A DNA stretch of 64,000 bases from an uncultured Rhodobacterales bacterium (GCA_903873585.1 CAIQOV010000009.1:1-64000); one strand, 5' to 3'. Shown: positions 38,578 through 47,392, counted from the stretch's first letter. Translations and numbers: made by a program. The notes: a model not told the origin generated them from the letters alone.

Positions 38578-38602
38578 AAGCGCGCCCTTATGAGGCGCGC
38601 TT
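38578..38602 (-). terminator. Hairpin after tRNA-Val(CAC)
   Basis: Nine-base stem AAGCGCGCC/GGCGCGCTT with a 7-base loop, nine bases past the tRNA on the minus strand and followed by TTTG. Probable terminator or processing boundary between the two tRNA-Val genes. Confidence 0.6.
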
Positions 38603-38610
38603 GGCTAGGA

Positions 38611-38685
38611 TGGTGGGCGATAACGGATTTGAACCGCTGACATCTTCGATGTGAACGAAGCGCTCTACCGCTGAGCTAATCGCCC
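38611..38685 (-). tRNA. tRNA-Val (anticodon CAC)
   Basis: A 75-base minus-strand cloverleaf with acceptor stem GGGCGAT/ATCGCCC, anticodon loop TTCACAT with CAC, T-arm GGTTCAAATCC, and encoded CCA. It lies upstream of tRNA-Val(TAC) on the same strand. Confidence 0.95.
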
Positions 38686-38776
38686 GATGCAGGCTCATTA
38701 GTAGGGTTCGAAATAAGCTGCAAGGGGCCTGTGACAGATGGCTTGGGAAAAACGCAGTTGCTGGAAGACTATGTGC

Positions 38777-38830
38777 TGATTTTTCGCAGAAAAATCGTAA
38801 GCGCTGACACGATTTTTCTGCGAAAAATCA
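38777..38830. repeat. Nested 21-bp perfect inverted repeat
   Basis: Arms 38777-38797 and 38810-38830 are perfect reverse complements around a 12-base spacer that itself holds AGCGCT. Each arm is also a small palindrome (GATTTTT, five bases, AAAAATC), so two small hairpins or one large cruciform can form. It lies beyond the lon terminator and about 90 bases upstream of tRNA-Val(CAC). It is AT-rich, unlike its surroundings. No function recognised. Confidence 0.85.
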
Positions 38831-38833
38831 AAC

Positions 38834-38861
38834 AAAAGGCGCCCCACAGGGCGCCTTTTTT
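38834..38861 (-). terminator. Intrinsic terminator of lon
   Basis: Stem AAAAGGCGCCC/GGGCGCCTTTT with a 4-base loop and T runs on both sides, directly after the lon stop. Confidence 0.88.
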
Positions 38862-38863
38862 CG

Positions 38864-41272
38864 TCAATGTGCCGTCGGCGTTGCCACCTCGTCGCGCCGC
38901 GCTTGGCGGGCAAGGGCTGCGGCTTCTTCTGCCGCCTCGTCCCATTCCACTGGAACGGGATCGCGCACCAAGGCAATTTTCAGCACTTCACGCACATGGC
39001 TGACGGGGATGATCTTCAAGCCCTGTTTCACATTTTCAGGAATGTCGATCAGATCCTTGGCGTTTTCTTCCGGGATCAACACCGTCGTCATCCCCGCCCG
39101 CAACGCTGCCAGCAACTTTTCTTTCAACCCACCGATGGGCAAAGCATTGCCGCGCAGGGTCACTTCACCCGTCATGGCCACATCTTTGCGCACCGCAATG
39201 CCGGTGATCACCGACACAATCGATGTCACCATCGCCAAACCTGCCGAGGGGCCATCTTTGGGCGTCGCCCCTTCAGGGACGTGCACGTGAATGTCCATCG
39301 TTTCAAACTTGGGCGGCTTCACCCCCAGTTCGGGGCTGATAGAGCGGACATAGGACGCCGCCGCATCAATCGATTCCTTCATCACATCGCCCAGCTTGCC
39401 GGTGGTCTTCATCCGGCCCTTACCGGGCAGGCGCAGGGCTTCGATCTGCAAGATCTCTCCCCCAACCGAGGTCCAGGCCAATCCGGTGACAACGCCCACC
39501 TGATCTTCCTTTTCCGCCAGCCCATGGCGATAGCGCTGCACGCCCAGATACTCTTCCACCTTGGCCACATCGACATCGACCGACGTGGTCTTGGCTTTAA
39601 GAATATCCGTGATCGCCTTGCGCCCCAGCTTGGCAATCTCGCGCTCAAGGTTCCGCACGCCGGCTTCGCGGGTATAGTAGCGGATCACATGGGTCAAAGC
39701 GGCGTCCGACACGGCAAATTCACCGCGCTTTAGCCCATTGGCCTTGACCTGCTTGGGCAACAAGTGGCCCTTGGCGATTTCCAGCTTTTCGTCTTCGGTG
39801 TAACCCGACAGCGGGATAATCTCCATCCGGTCCAGCAGCGGGCCGGGCATGTTGTAGGAATTGGCCGTGGTGATGAACATCACGTTGGACAGGTCGTATT
39901 CGACCTCCATGTAATGGTCGGTGAAGGTGGCGTTTTGTTCCGGGTCCAACACCTCTAGCATGGCTGAGGCTGGGTCACCGCGGAAGTCTTGGCCCATTTT
40001 GTCGATTTCATCGAGCAAGATCAGCGGGTTGGTGGTTTTCGCTTTTTTTAACGCCTGAATGATCTTACCGGGCATTGAGCCGATATAGGTCCGCCGATGG
40101 CCGCGAATCTCCGATTCGTCGCGCACACCGCCCAGCGAGATGCGGATAAACTCACGCCCCGTGGCCTTGGCAACTGACCGGCCAAGGCTGGTCTTACCCA
40201 CACCCGGAGGGCCGACAAGGCACAAGATCGGCCCTTTCAACTTGGCCGAACGCGCTTGCACCGCCAGATATTCCACGATGCGCTCTTTGACCTTGTCCAA
40301 GCCGTAATGGTCTTGGTCCAGCACCTTTTGCGCCTCGATCAGGTCTTTCTTCACACGGCTTTTGACACCCCATGGAACCGACAGCAGCCAGTCAAGGTAG
40401 TTGCGCACCACGGTGGCTTCCGCACTCATCGGGCTCATGGATTTGAGCTTTTTGAACTCGGCTTCCGCCTTTTCGCGCGCTTCTTTGCTGAACTTGGTCT
40501 TGAAGATGCGCTCTTCCAGCTCGTCCAGCTCGTTTTGGCCTTCTTCGCCGTCGCCCAATTCCTTTTGAATGGCCTTCATCTGCTCATTCAAATAGTATTC
40601 GCGCTGGGTCTTTTCCATCTGGGTTTTCACCCGCGATTTGATCTTTTTCTCGACCTGCAAGACAGACATTTCGCCCTGCATATGGCCGAAGATCTTCTCT
40701 AGCCGCTCGGCCACGTCCAGCGTTTCCAAGATGTCTTGCTTGAGCGCCACATCCGCGCCCAAGTGGCCTGCGACCAAGTCGGCCAGACGCGCCGGTTCGG
40801 TCGTGTCAGCCACAGCTTGCAGGGCTTCTTCGGGGATGTTCTTTTTGATCTTGGCGTAGCGTTCGAATTCATCGGTGACAGACCGCAGCATGGCATCCGA
40901 TGCCATTTTGTCGCCGGGAACTTCGGTCAAACGTGACACACGCGCCTCGAAGTAAGACGGATTTTCGACAAACTCGGTGATCTTCACACGGCCCTTGCCT
41001 TCGACCAGCACCTTCACCGTGCCATCGGGCAATTTGAGCAGTTGCAGCACATTGGCCAAGACGCCAACGCGGTAAATGCCATCAATCGCTGGGTCATCGA
41101 CCGACGGGTCAATCTGGCTGGACAGCAAGATTTGCTTGTCATCGGCCATCACCTCTTCCAAGGCGCGAACCGACTTTTCGCGGCCCACAAACAAGGGCAC
41201 GATCATATGGGGAAACACCACAATGTCGCGCAGCGGCAACACGGGGTAACTGGGGGACAACTTGTCCGTCAT
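38864..41272 (-). CDS. lon: ATP-dependent protease Lon
   Basis: An 802-residue LonA. The N-terminal substrate domain begins LPLRDIVVFPHMIVPLFVG; the AAA+ module has Walker A GPPGVGKTS (near 357) and Walker B LILLDEIDKMG; the protease domain has the catalytic Ser in KDGPSAGLAMV (near 674) and Lys in GGLKEKLLAALR. It degrades misfolded and regulatory proteins in the cytosol. A candidate vegetative promoter and a strong terminator frame it as a single-gene unit. Confidence 0.98.
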   Translation of the reverse strand: MTDKLSPSYPVLPLRDIVVFPHMIVPLFVGREKSVRALEEVMADDKQILLSSQIDPSVDDPAIDGIYRVGVLANVLQLLKLPDGTVKVLVEGKGRVKITEFVENPSYFEARVSRLTEVPGDKMASDAMLRSVTDEFERYAKIKKNIPEEALQAVADTTEPARLADLVAGHLGADVALKQDILETLDVAERLEKIFGHMQGEMSVLQVEKKIKSRVKTQMEKTQREYYLNEQMKAIQKELGDGEEGQNELDELEERIFKTKFSKEAREKAEAEFKKLKSMSPMSAEATVVRNYLDWLLSVPWGVKSRVKKDLIEAQKVLDQDHYGLDKVKERIVEYLAVQARSAKLKGPILCLVGPPGVGKTSLGRSVAKATGREFIRISLGGVRDESEIRGHRRTYIGSMPGKIIQALKKAKTTNPLILLDEIDKMGQDFRGDPASAMLEVLDPEQNATFTDHYMEVEYDLSNVMFITTANSYNMPGPLLDRMEIIPLSGYTEDEKLEIAKGHLLPKQVKANGLKRGEFAVSDAALTHVIRYYTREAGVRNLEREIAKLGRKAITDILKAKTTSVDVDVAKVEEYLGVQRYRHGLAEKEDQVGVVTGLAWTSVGGEILQIEALRLPGKGRMKTTGKLGDVMKESIDAAASYVRSISPELGVKPPKFETMDIHVHVPEGATPKDGPSAGLAMVTSIVSVITGIAVRKDVAMTGEVTLRGNALPIGGLKEKLLAALRAGMTTVLIPEENAKDLIDIPENVKQGLKIIPVSHVREVLKIALVRDPVPVEWDEAAEEAAALARQARRDEVATPTAH

Positions 41273-41345
41273 CTTCGTTCCTTTCTAGCAGGAAGGCCCT
41301 GTCCCGATCGTCGGCAACCTTTGGGCCTTCCCCTGCTCGCCAACT

Positions 41346-41375
41346 TTATCTGGTGTGGCGGGGGGGCCATGTCAA
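41346..41375 (-). promoter_or_regulatory. Candidate promoter of lon
   Basis: On the minus strand, TTGACA (41375-41370), an 18-base spacer and AGATAA (41351-41346) resemble a sigma-70-type promoter about 75 bases upstream of the lon start. I did not recognise a heat-shock sigma-32 pattern. Assigned by eye. The rest of the gap to tgt shows no gene. Confidence 0.45.
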
Positions 41376-41485
41376 CCATCCCTGCCCTTCTCATTTTCAC
41401 GATCATGAGACGGCGGCCGCAAAGTCGCAAGGGCCCGTTTGGATAGGCCAAAGCGCAAACAGAGTGCGCCGAGGCGCAACTGGGG

Positions 41486-42616
41486 TTAGAGCGGTTCTAT
41501 ATCGCCTTGCGCGCGCTGTGCGTGAAACTGGGCGACAAAGGCGCCCAGTTCGCCTGCCGCAATCGCACCCCGCAGGCCCTGCATCAACTCTTGGAAATAA
41601 TGCAGGTTGTGCCATGTCAAAAGCATGCTTGAGATGATTTCTTCGGCCTTGAACACGTGGTGCAGATAGGCACGGCTGTAGCCTTGGCAGCAAGGGCAGG
41701 TGCAGGCTTCATCAATCGGGCGCGGGTCGTTCTGGTGGCGGGCGTTCTTGATCGCCACGGGGCCACGCCGTGTCCAAACCTGCCCCGTCCGACCAGAGCG
41801 CGAGGGCAGCACGCAGTCCATCATATCAATGCCGCGTTCCACTGCGCCCACGATGTCATCAGGCTTGCCCACGCCCATCAGGTAGCGTGGCTTGTCGTCG
41901 GGCAGCATGTCGGGGGCATAGTCTAGCACGCCAAACATCGCCTCTTGCCCCTCGCCCACAGCCAGCCCGCCCACGGCATAGCCGTCAAAGCCAATCGCCC
42001 GCAGGGCATCGGCACTTTCGCCGCGCAGATCGCGGTTCACGCCGCCTTGTTGAATGCCAAACAACGCGTGCCCCGGCCTGTCGCCAAAGGCTTGGCGCGA
42101 CCGATCGGCCCAGCGCATCGACATCCGCATAGATTGCGCCACCGCCGCATCTGTGGCGGGCAAGGCGGGGCATTCGTCAAAGCACATCACAATGTCAGAC
42201 CCCAGCAGGCGCTGAATCTCCATGCTGCGTTCGGGGGTCAGCATATGTTTTGACCCGTCGATATGCGATGAAAAGCGCACCCCCTCTTCGGTCAGTTTGC
42301 GCAAAGCTGACAGGCTCATCACCTGAAACCCGCCGGAATCGGTCAGGATCGGGCGCTGCCAGTTCATGAATTTGTGCAACCCGCCCAAAGCCGCGATGCG
42401 TTCCGCCGTGGGGCGCAGCATCAGGTGATAGGTGTTGCCCAACAGAATATCCGCCCCCGTGGCGCGCACCGAACCTGGCATCATCGCCTTGACGGTCGCC
42501 GCCGTGCCCACAGGCATAAAGGCTGGCGTGCGAATATCGCCCCGCGGGGTTGAAATCACCCCAGTGCGCGCGCGGCCATCTTTGGCGTGAATGTCAAAAG
42601 CAAAGCGTTGGGTCAT
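41486..42616 (-). CDS. tgt: Queuine/preQ1 tRNA-guanine transglycosylase
   Basis: A 376-residue TGT, which swaps guanine 34 for preQ1 in tRNAs with GUN anticodons. The [12 protein letters not shown]-like segment ([12 protein letters not shown]) holds one active-site Asp, and zinc ligands lie in [20 protein letters not shown] at 42616 has ACGGAG upstream; an in-frame reading that extends 141 codons further would run across the divergent TetR gene and is rejected. It acts in the same pathway as queA at 18 kb. Confidence 0.97.
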   Translation of the reverse strand: MTQRFAFDIHAKDGRARTGVISTPRGDIRTPAFMPVGTAATVKAMMPGSVRATGADILLGNTYHLMLRPTAERIAALGGLHKFMNWQRPILTDSGGFQVMSLSALRKLTEEGVRFSSHIDGSKHMLTPERSMEIQRLLGSDIVMCFDECPALPATDAAVAQSMRMSMRWADRSRQAFGDRPGHALFGIQQGGVNRDLRGESADALRAIGFDGYAVGGLAVGEGQEAMFGVLDYAPDMLPDDKPRYLMGVGKPDDIVGAVERGIDMMDCVLPSRSGRTGQVWTRRGPVAIKNARHQNDPRPIDEACTCPCCQGYSRAYLHHVFKAEEIISSMLLTWHNLHYFQELMQGLRGAIAAGELGAFVAQFHAQRAQGDIEPL

Positions 42617-42685
42617 GGCGGTCTCCGTTCGCTTGCCCTTCTGCGTCAGACGCGCCAAAAAGCCAAGAGGAGCCATCGCACCATC

Positions 42686-43276
42686 ATGCCAGACCCAAGC
42701 CCCCGCGCCAAAGCCCGCCGCCTTGCGATTGCGCAGGCCGCGTTGACCTGCCTGCAACGCGGAGGTTACGCCAAACTGACCGCGCGCAAAATCGCGGCGC
42801 AAGCGGGGATGTCGCCCGGCCATATTTCCTACCACTTCGCCAATATGGACGAGGTGCTGTCGGAAGCCTACATTCTCGCCTCCAGCCGCCTGCGCCAAGC
42901 CGAAGAGACGCTGCTTGCCAGCACTTTCACCCCCGCCCTCCGGCTTGAGGCCTTTCTCGCCGCAGGCTTCACGCCGGATATTCTTGCGCCAGATCATCTG
43001 CGCATGCGGGTGGATTTGTGGAGCGTGGCCCTGCAACACCCCACCATCGCCGCGACCGAACGCGCCCTATACGACCGCTACCGCACAGCCCTGACCCAGC
43101 ATTTGACGGCCCTGTCTTCGCCCGCCAAAACCGCGCAAATCCCTGCTGTGGCCGACCTGATCATGGCCACCTTGGATGGGCTGTGGCTAGATTGGCTGCG
43201 CCGCAATGATGCAGGGGCGGTGGCCAACGGGTTGCGGCTGTGCTTGGCGCTGGCGAGGGCAGAGTTGGGCGCTTAG
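42686..43276 (+). CDS. TetR-family transcriptional regulator
   Basis: A 196-residue TetR/AcrR protein, BetI-like in overall layout. The N-terminal helix-turn-helix is [31 protein letters not shown], of which the core [14 protein letters not shown] contacts DNA; a ligand-binding helical domain follows. Divergent from tgt and upstream of the ubiquitin-fold gene on the same strand. Its target is unknown; the GTACA-TC-TGTAC dyad 3 kb away is a candidate only by operator type. The nearest Shine-Dalgarno (AGAGGAG) is further than usual from the ATG. Confidence 0.9.
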   Translation: MPDPSPRAKARRLAIAQAALTCLQRGGYAKLTARKIAAQAGMSPGHISYHFANMDEVLSEAYILASSRLRQAEETLLASTFTPALRLEAFLAAGFTPDILAPDHLRMRVDLWSVALQHPTIAATERALYDRYRTALTQHLTALSSPAKTAQIPAVADLIMATLDGLWLDWLRRNDAGAVANGLRLCLALARAELGA

Positions 43277-43375
43277 GTTGGCGAGCCTCGAAAGAAAAAC
43301 TATTGGGCTGCTTTTCTTCACCCCTGCCCCGCCTTAGCGTTTTTCGATCTTATCCCGATCTATAGGACCAAGCCA

Positions 43376-44442
43376 ATGTTTCGCACCTGCGCGCTGAGCG
43401 CCGCTGTCATGATCTGCGCCGCACAGGCGGTTGAGGCGATGACGATATTTGTCGTGCAGGCCGACGGCGTTTCCCATGCTCTAGAAGTGGAACCTTCAGA
43501 TACAATTGACAACGTCAAACAAAAAATCTCGGATGAGGGCGGGCAAGGGTTAGGCATACCACAAGACAAGCAAAGACTGTTTTTTGGCGGCCAGTTGCTT
43601 GAAGATGGGCCAACGCTTTCTGACTATGGGATCGGGAACCAAGCCACGATTTGGCTAAACCCCTCCACCGTATCCAACACAATCGCCTATCGCAGCGCCA
43701 TCGCACAGCTTGGCGCTGTCACTGATGCCATCAAAACGCGGGTGCGCGGTGGTGCAGGCAAGGGTGGCTTTTGGGCGTCAAGCACCGCCTTGGCGGCGGA
43801 TCAGGGACAGGGTGGCGCGTTGACCTTTGGCCTTGATCGCCCCTTTGGCGCGCAGGGCCTGATCGGGGTTTACGCCAGCATGGCTGGGCACAGGGCACCG
43901 ATGCCATCGCCCAATCCCCCGCTCTTGGCCTGTACATCGGCCTGCCCATTGCCCCCAATTGGGCACTGGATGGGCAGATAGGTACAGCGCGACCAGAGTA
44001 TAAGGGGGGGAAGGGCAGCTTTTCCAGCGACCGCCTTATGGGTTCGTTCGGGGTCACGGGCCGTTGGGCCACCGCCAGCCTAACGCTAGACCCCAGCCTG
44101 CGCGTGTCTTTCACCGATGAAACCATCCCGACCCATGACGAAGGCGTGGTGACACTGGCCGAAGATCACCAGCACACCACCCACGCCGCAGCCACTTTGC
44201 GCGCGACAGGGTTGCGGGCTATGGGCACAATGGGCCTGACGCCCTATGCCGAGGTCAGCCTTGCGCGCACCAGCCTGTCGTCGACCATCCAAGGCGACCA
44301 GATACAGGCCACAGGTGCCGCGGTACTGGGTGTTGGCACCTTTCTCGGTACGGGCAGCGTAACGGCTGACCTGTCAGCCACCGCCCAAAATGGCAGCGCA
44401 CCGACGATCAGCCTAAGCACCACCTACAGCGTCAGCTTCTAA
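43376..44442 (+). pseudogene. Exported ubiquitin-fold protein fused to an outer-membrane beta-barrel, frameshifted
   Basis: Order: signal peptide (1-21, ending AAQAVEA), ubiquitin domain (22-96), helical linker with SAIAQLGAVTDAIKTRV and a Gly-rich RGGAGKGG, then a beta-barrel ending in YSVSF with the terminal Phe of outer-membrane proteins. The ubiquitin part has LEVEPSDTIDNVKQKI and LEDGPTLSDYGI, with 41 of 72 positions identical to eukaryotic ubiquitin by hand alignment plus a 4-residue insert. It lacks the C-terminal Gly-Gly; the Lys48 position is Gln, while Lys27 and Lys29 are kept. The layout fits an autotransporter with ubiquitin as passenger. A one-base loss near 43883-43896 shifts the barrel frame: GLIGVYASMAG before, GTDAIAQSPALGLYIGLPI after. 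TATAGGA precedes the ATG. Real pseudogene, phase variant or sequence error cannot be told apart here. Confidence 0.85.
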
Positions 44443-45212
44443 CGCCCCGCATCCTGCGCCAGCAAGAACTGGCGCACATGGGGTAGAACCACCTCGCTCG
44501 CCTCGATGAAGATCGCGTGTTTAAGCTTGTCTAGGATCACCAATTCCGACCCCGGCAGGGCCTGATGGATAAGCATGTTCAGGCGCGGGTTGCAGCCGCC
44601 GTCCAACTCGCCCGTGATGATCTGACAGGGGGCTTTCACCTGATGCAGCCACGGGGCCATTTCGGTTTCGGCATAGATATCAAAGACATTCAGGAAAACA
44701 TCAGCGTCCGTGTCCATCACTTGGGCCTTGCGCCAGTCAATCACATCGGGGCGCGCAGCACAAAACGCATCGGTGAACCAGCGCGCGGTCAGCGTATCCA
44801 GCACCGGACCGATACCCTTTTCGCGCATCAGTTTCACCACGCCCATGACCTTGGCGCTGTCATCTTCGGTGCGAAAGGCGGCAGTTGACCACAGGCCCAG
44901 CGACAGCACCCTGTCAGGATAGCGCAGCGCATAGCGCGGGCCGATCATGCCACCCAAGGAATGCCCCGCGAAATGCGCCTGTTCGATGCCAAGGCGCGCG
45001 CGCAGCTCCTCTAGATCATCCACCAGATCATCCAAGCCAAACTGGCCCGCAGGTAAGGGCGACAGCCCATGCCCGCGCAGATCGTAAGATATGCAGGTGA
45101 ACCGATCGCGCAAGCCTTCGACCAGCCGATCAAACGTGGCCCGCCGCGCGCCAATGCCGTGGATCAAGAACACAGCAGGCCCCTCGCCCGCCACCGAATA
45201 GGCGCTGCGCAT
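44439..45212 (-). CDS. Alpha/beta hydrolase
   Basis: A 257-residue alpha/beta-fold hydrolase with the oxyanion segment FLIHGIGARR, the nucleophile elbow GHSLGGMIG and late Asp/His candidates (ELDGGCNP, DKLKHAIF). It resembles enol-lactone hydrolases and C-C hydrolases of aromatic degradation, but the substrate is open. Third gene of the LLM/tautomerase/hydrolase operon, three bases after the tautomerase. Its stop overlaps the stop of the convergent ubiquitin-fold gene. Confidence 0.88.
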   Translation of the reverse strand: MRSAYSVAGEGPAVFLIHGIGARRATFDRLVEGLRDRFTCISYDLRGHGLSPLPAGQFGLDDLVDDLEELRARLGIEQAHFAGHSLGGMIGPRYALRYPDRVLSLGLWSTAAFRTEDDSAKVMGVVKLMREKGIGPVLDTLTARWFTDAFCAARPDVIDWRKAQVMDTDADVFLNVFDIYAETEMAPWLHQVKAPCQIITGELDGGCNPRLNMLIHQALPGSELVILDKLKHAIFIEASEVVLPHVRQFLLAQDAGR

Positions 45213-45215
45213 GGG

Positions 45216-45407
45216 TTATTCCTTGGGGTCGCAGGCCAAGCGCCCCGCCGTGGCCCAATCGCTTTTGGCCACATCGCCAAAGATGATCGTCACCGAAGCA
45301 GGCGTGCCACCGCAGGTATCGACCCAAGCTTTGGTCACAGCCTCGGCACAGGCGCGCTTTTGCTCAGTTGTGCGGCCTTCAAACATTTCGATACGGATCA
45401 CGGGCAT
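45216..45407 (-). CDS. 4-oxalocrotonate tautomerase-family protein
   Basis: A 63-residue protein starting MPVIRIEMFEGRT. Removal of Met exposes the N-terminal Pro that acts as general base in this family, and the EGR segment with the basic residue is typical. It interconverts keto and enol forms of an unknown oxo acid. It sits between LLM oxidoreductase and hydrolase genes with gaps of 9 and 3 bases, implying a shared catabolic route. Confidence 0.9.
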   Translation of the reverse strand: MPVIRIEMFEGRTTEQKRACAEAVTKAWVDTCGGTPASVTIIFGDVAKSDWATAGRLACDPKE

Positions 45408-45416
45408 GGCTTCTCC

Positions 45417-46436
45417 TTAAGCAGCGATGGGGTGGGGGCGAAACTGCGGCATAATCTCGGCCGCGAATTGGGTCATCATGGCCAGCGTTTCCTCTTGTGG
45501 CTGGCCGAAGTTCGAGGTGACGATGATCTCGTCAATCCCAAGGGCAGCATATTCGGCCAAACGGTCGAGCATCTGATCCTTTTGGCAAATGAGGATGTTC
45601 TGGCCCAGTTCTTCAGCGGTTTGGGCGCGTGGCAAGGGGCGAATGATGCCTTGATCCACAATCCCCGGCCCGCCAAACACGTTGTCAAAGCTAGAGTAAT
45701 AGCGGTGCGCAAAGGCCACCATGCGGCGGCGTTCAGCTTCGGAATTCACCAGATACACCCCGCGTTGCAGCGACAGGCGATTGGCATGCCCCCCCGCTTC
45801 GCGCCCACGATGAAACGCCGATACCTGCGCTTCAAGCTGGCCATGTGCCGCCCCCAAGGGCGTGGTTTGCACATGATAGCCCTTGGCTGCGGCGGCTTCG
45901 ATCCCCGCAGGCAGCATGACACCCAGCATCAAGGGGATGGGGTCTTCGGGGCGCGGCATGATCGTCAGCGCGTCAAACTTGTAATGTTCCCCGTCCCACG
46001 CCACATCTTCGCGCGTTAGCAAAGCTTCCAGCACCGCCAGCGCCTCTTCAAAGCGCGGCTTGGTTTCGCCAAAGGGCACTTGCATCAGGTCGGTTTCATA
46101 ACCAAACGCCCCCTTGCCCACGCCCAGCATCAAACGACCGTCGCACAGGGCTTGGGCCTGAATAACCTCTCCGGCAAAGACGCGCATATCGCGCAGCGGC
46201 AGTTGGCAGACTGACGTGACCAAGCGCACCCGCTTGGTGTGTGCTGCAATCTTGACCGCCATCTGTAAGGGCGACGGGATGAGCAGAATGTTGACCAAAT
46301 GGTGTTCCGGCAGGCCCACGCCGTCATAGCCCACCGCTTCGGCATGCACCGCCTGCGCCACGACGTTTCGATACAACGCCTTGCCACCCAAGGACGGGTC
46401 CAGCATGTGGCTTGACAGAAAATGCACAAAGTCCAT
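45417..46436 (-). CDS. LLM-class flavin-dependent monooxygenase
   Basis: A 339-residue bacterial luciferase-like TIM-barrel protein with GLPEHHLVNILLIPSP near the start and DGRLMLGVGKGAFGYE. The family uses reduced FMN or F420 to oxygenate diverse substrates. First gene of an operon with a tautomerase and a hydrolase, a set suited to opening and processing an oxo or cyclic compound (inference). Divergent from an EamA exporter; a 12-base dyad lies in the shared promoter. Confidence 0.9.
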   Translation of the reverse strand: MDFVHFLSSHMLDPSLGGKALYRNVVAQAVHAEAVGYDGVGLPEHHLVNILLIPSPLQMAVKIAAHTKRVRLVTSVCQLPLRDMRVFAGEVIQAQALCDGRLMLGVGKGAFGYETDLMQVPFGETKPRFEEALAVLEALLTREDVAWDGEHYKFDALTIMPRPEDPIPLMLGVMLPAGIEAAAAKGYHVQTTPLGAAHGQLEAQVSAFHRGREAGGHANRLSLQRGVYLVNSEAERRRMVAFAHRYYSSFDNVFGGPGIVDQGIIRPLPRAQTAEELGQNILICQKDQMLDRLAEYAALGIDEIIVTSNFGQPQEETLAMMTQFAAEIMPQFRPHPIAA

Positions 46437-46462
46437 TGGATCCTCCGCTTTGGGGCAGAGTT

Positions 46463-46474
46463 GTACATCTGTAC
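46463..46474. promoter_or_regulatory. Dyad operator in the LLM/EamA divergent promoter
   Basis: GTACA-TC-TGTAC is a perfect 12-base inverted repeat 27 bases upstream of the LLM start and 49 bases upstream of the exporter start. Short GTAC-type dyads are typical for TetR- or GntR-family repressors. The regulator is unknown. Confidence 0.5.
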
Positions 46475-46522
46475 GACTGCGTCAACACTTCCCTTTCGCG
46501 CCAAGACCTGATTTCTGGCGGC

Positions 46523-47392
46523 ATGACCCAAAGCTTCACCCCAAATCCCCGACTTGGCCTTGCCTTCACACTGGCAGGGGCTGCGCTGTTTGTGCCTGAT
46601 GCGCTGCTGGTGCGGATGATTGGCGGCGATGTGCTGGATGTCGCCGTCTGGCGCGGGATCATCGGCGGCGTGACAACGCTGGTCGGCACAGCGCTGTTTG
46701 CGCCGCAGCTGATCCCGTCATGGCGGGCCTTGCTGTCATGGCCGTCGCTGCTGTTGATCCTTGCGCAGGGGTTAGGGTCGTTTTTGTACCTCATGGCGTT
46801 GGGGCAAACCAGCGTTGCCAACACCATGCTGCTTTACGCCTCTTCGCCCTTCCTGTCGGCCCTTCTGGCCTTTGCCGTGCTGCACGAGCGTATTCCCCGC
46901 ATGACGGTGCTGTGCATGGCGGCAGTCTTTGCGGGCGTGGTGATTATCGCCAGTGGGTCGCTGGGCGGTGGGCATCTGTGGGGCGATTTGATCGCGTTCC
47001 TGAATGCAGGCTCAGCGGCGGCTTACTACGTCATCTTGCGCAAAACTGGCGCGCAAAGCCTGATCATCTCGGCCGCCCTTGGCTTTTTCGCCACGGCCCT
47101 GCTGGCCTATCCTTTCGCCCCACACCACAGCTTTGATGCGGCCCAAATCGGCCTTGTGACGATCAACGGCGCAATCGGCCTTGCCCTTGGCTGTGCTTTG
47201 CAAATGATCGGCCCGCGCCACCTGCCCGCCGCAGAAGTGTCGATGATCACCATGCTGGAAATCGTAGCCTCGCCCCTGCTGGTTTGGGCGGTGCTCAACG
47301 AAGCGCCCACCCCGCTTACCCTGATCGGCGGCGGCGTTATCCTTGCCGCCCTGATCACCCACGGCATCTGGCGCCTGCGCCAATCCGCCTAA
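46523..47392 (+). CDS. EamA/DMT-family transporter
   Basis: A 289-residue protein with about ten hydrophobic helices and two EamA repeats, the second ending in VSMITMLEIVASPLLVWAVLNEAP. It probably exports a small metabolite. ATG at 46523 chosen because the membrane fold starts soon after; a 37-codon extension crosses the divergent promoter. Shares a promoter region with the LLM operon, so may export a related compound. Confidence 0.88.
   Translation: MTQSFTPNPRLGLAFTLAGAALFVPDALLVRMIGGDVLDVAVWRGIIGGVTTLVGTALFAPQLIPSWRALLSWPSLLLILAQGLGSFLYLMALGQTSVANTMLLYASSPFLSALLAFAVLHERIPRMTVLCMAAVFAGVVIIASGSLGGGHLWGDLIAFLNAGSAAAYYVILRKTGAQSLIISAALGFFATALLAYPFAPHHSFDAAQIGLVTINGAIGLALGCALQMIGPRHLPAAEVSMITMLEIVASPLLVWAVLNEAPTPLTLIGGGVILAALITHGIWRLRQSA

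Noticed and set aside
37215-38685. tRNA genes as integration sites of a genomic island
   Set aside because: No integrase and no repeated tRNA 3' end was seen, and the neighbouring genes (pirin, lon) look native.
45069-46019. A 316-codon frame antisense to the LLM/tautomerase/hydrolase operon
   Set aside because: It has low-complexity His/Arg/Gly composition and is fully covered by three well-supported genes on the other strand.
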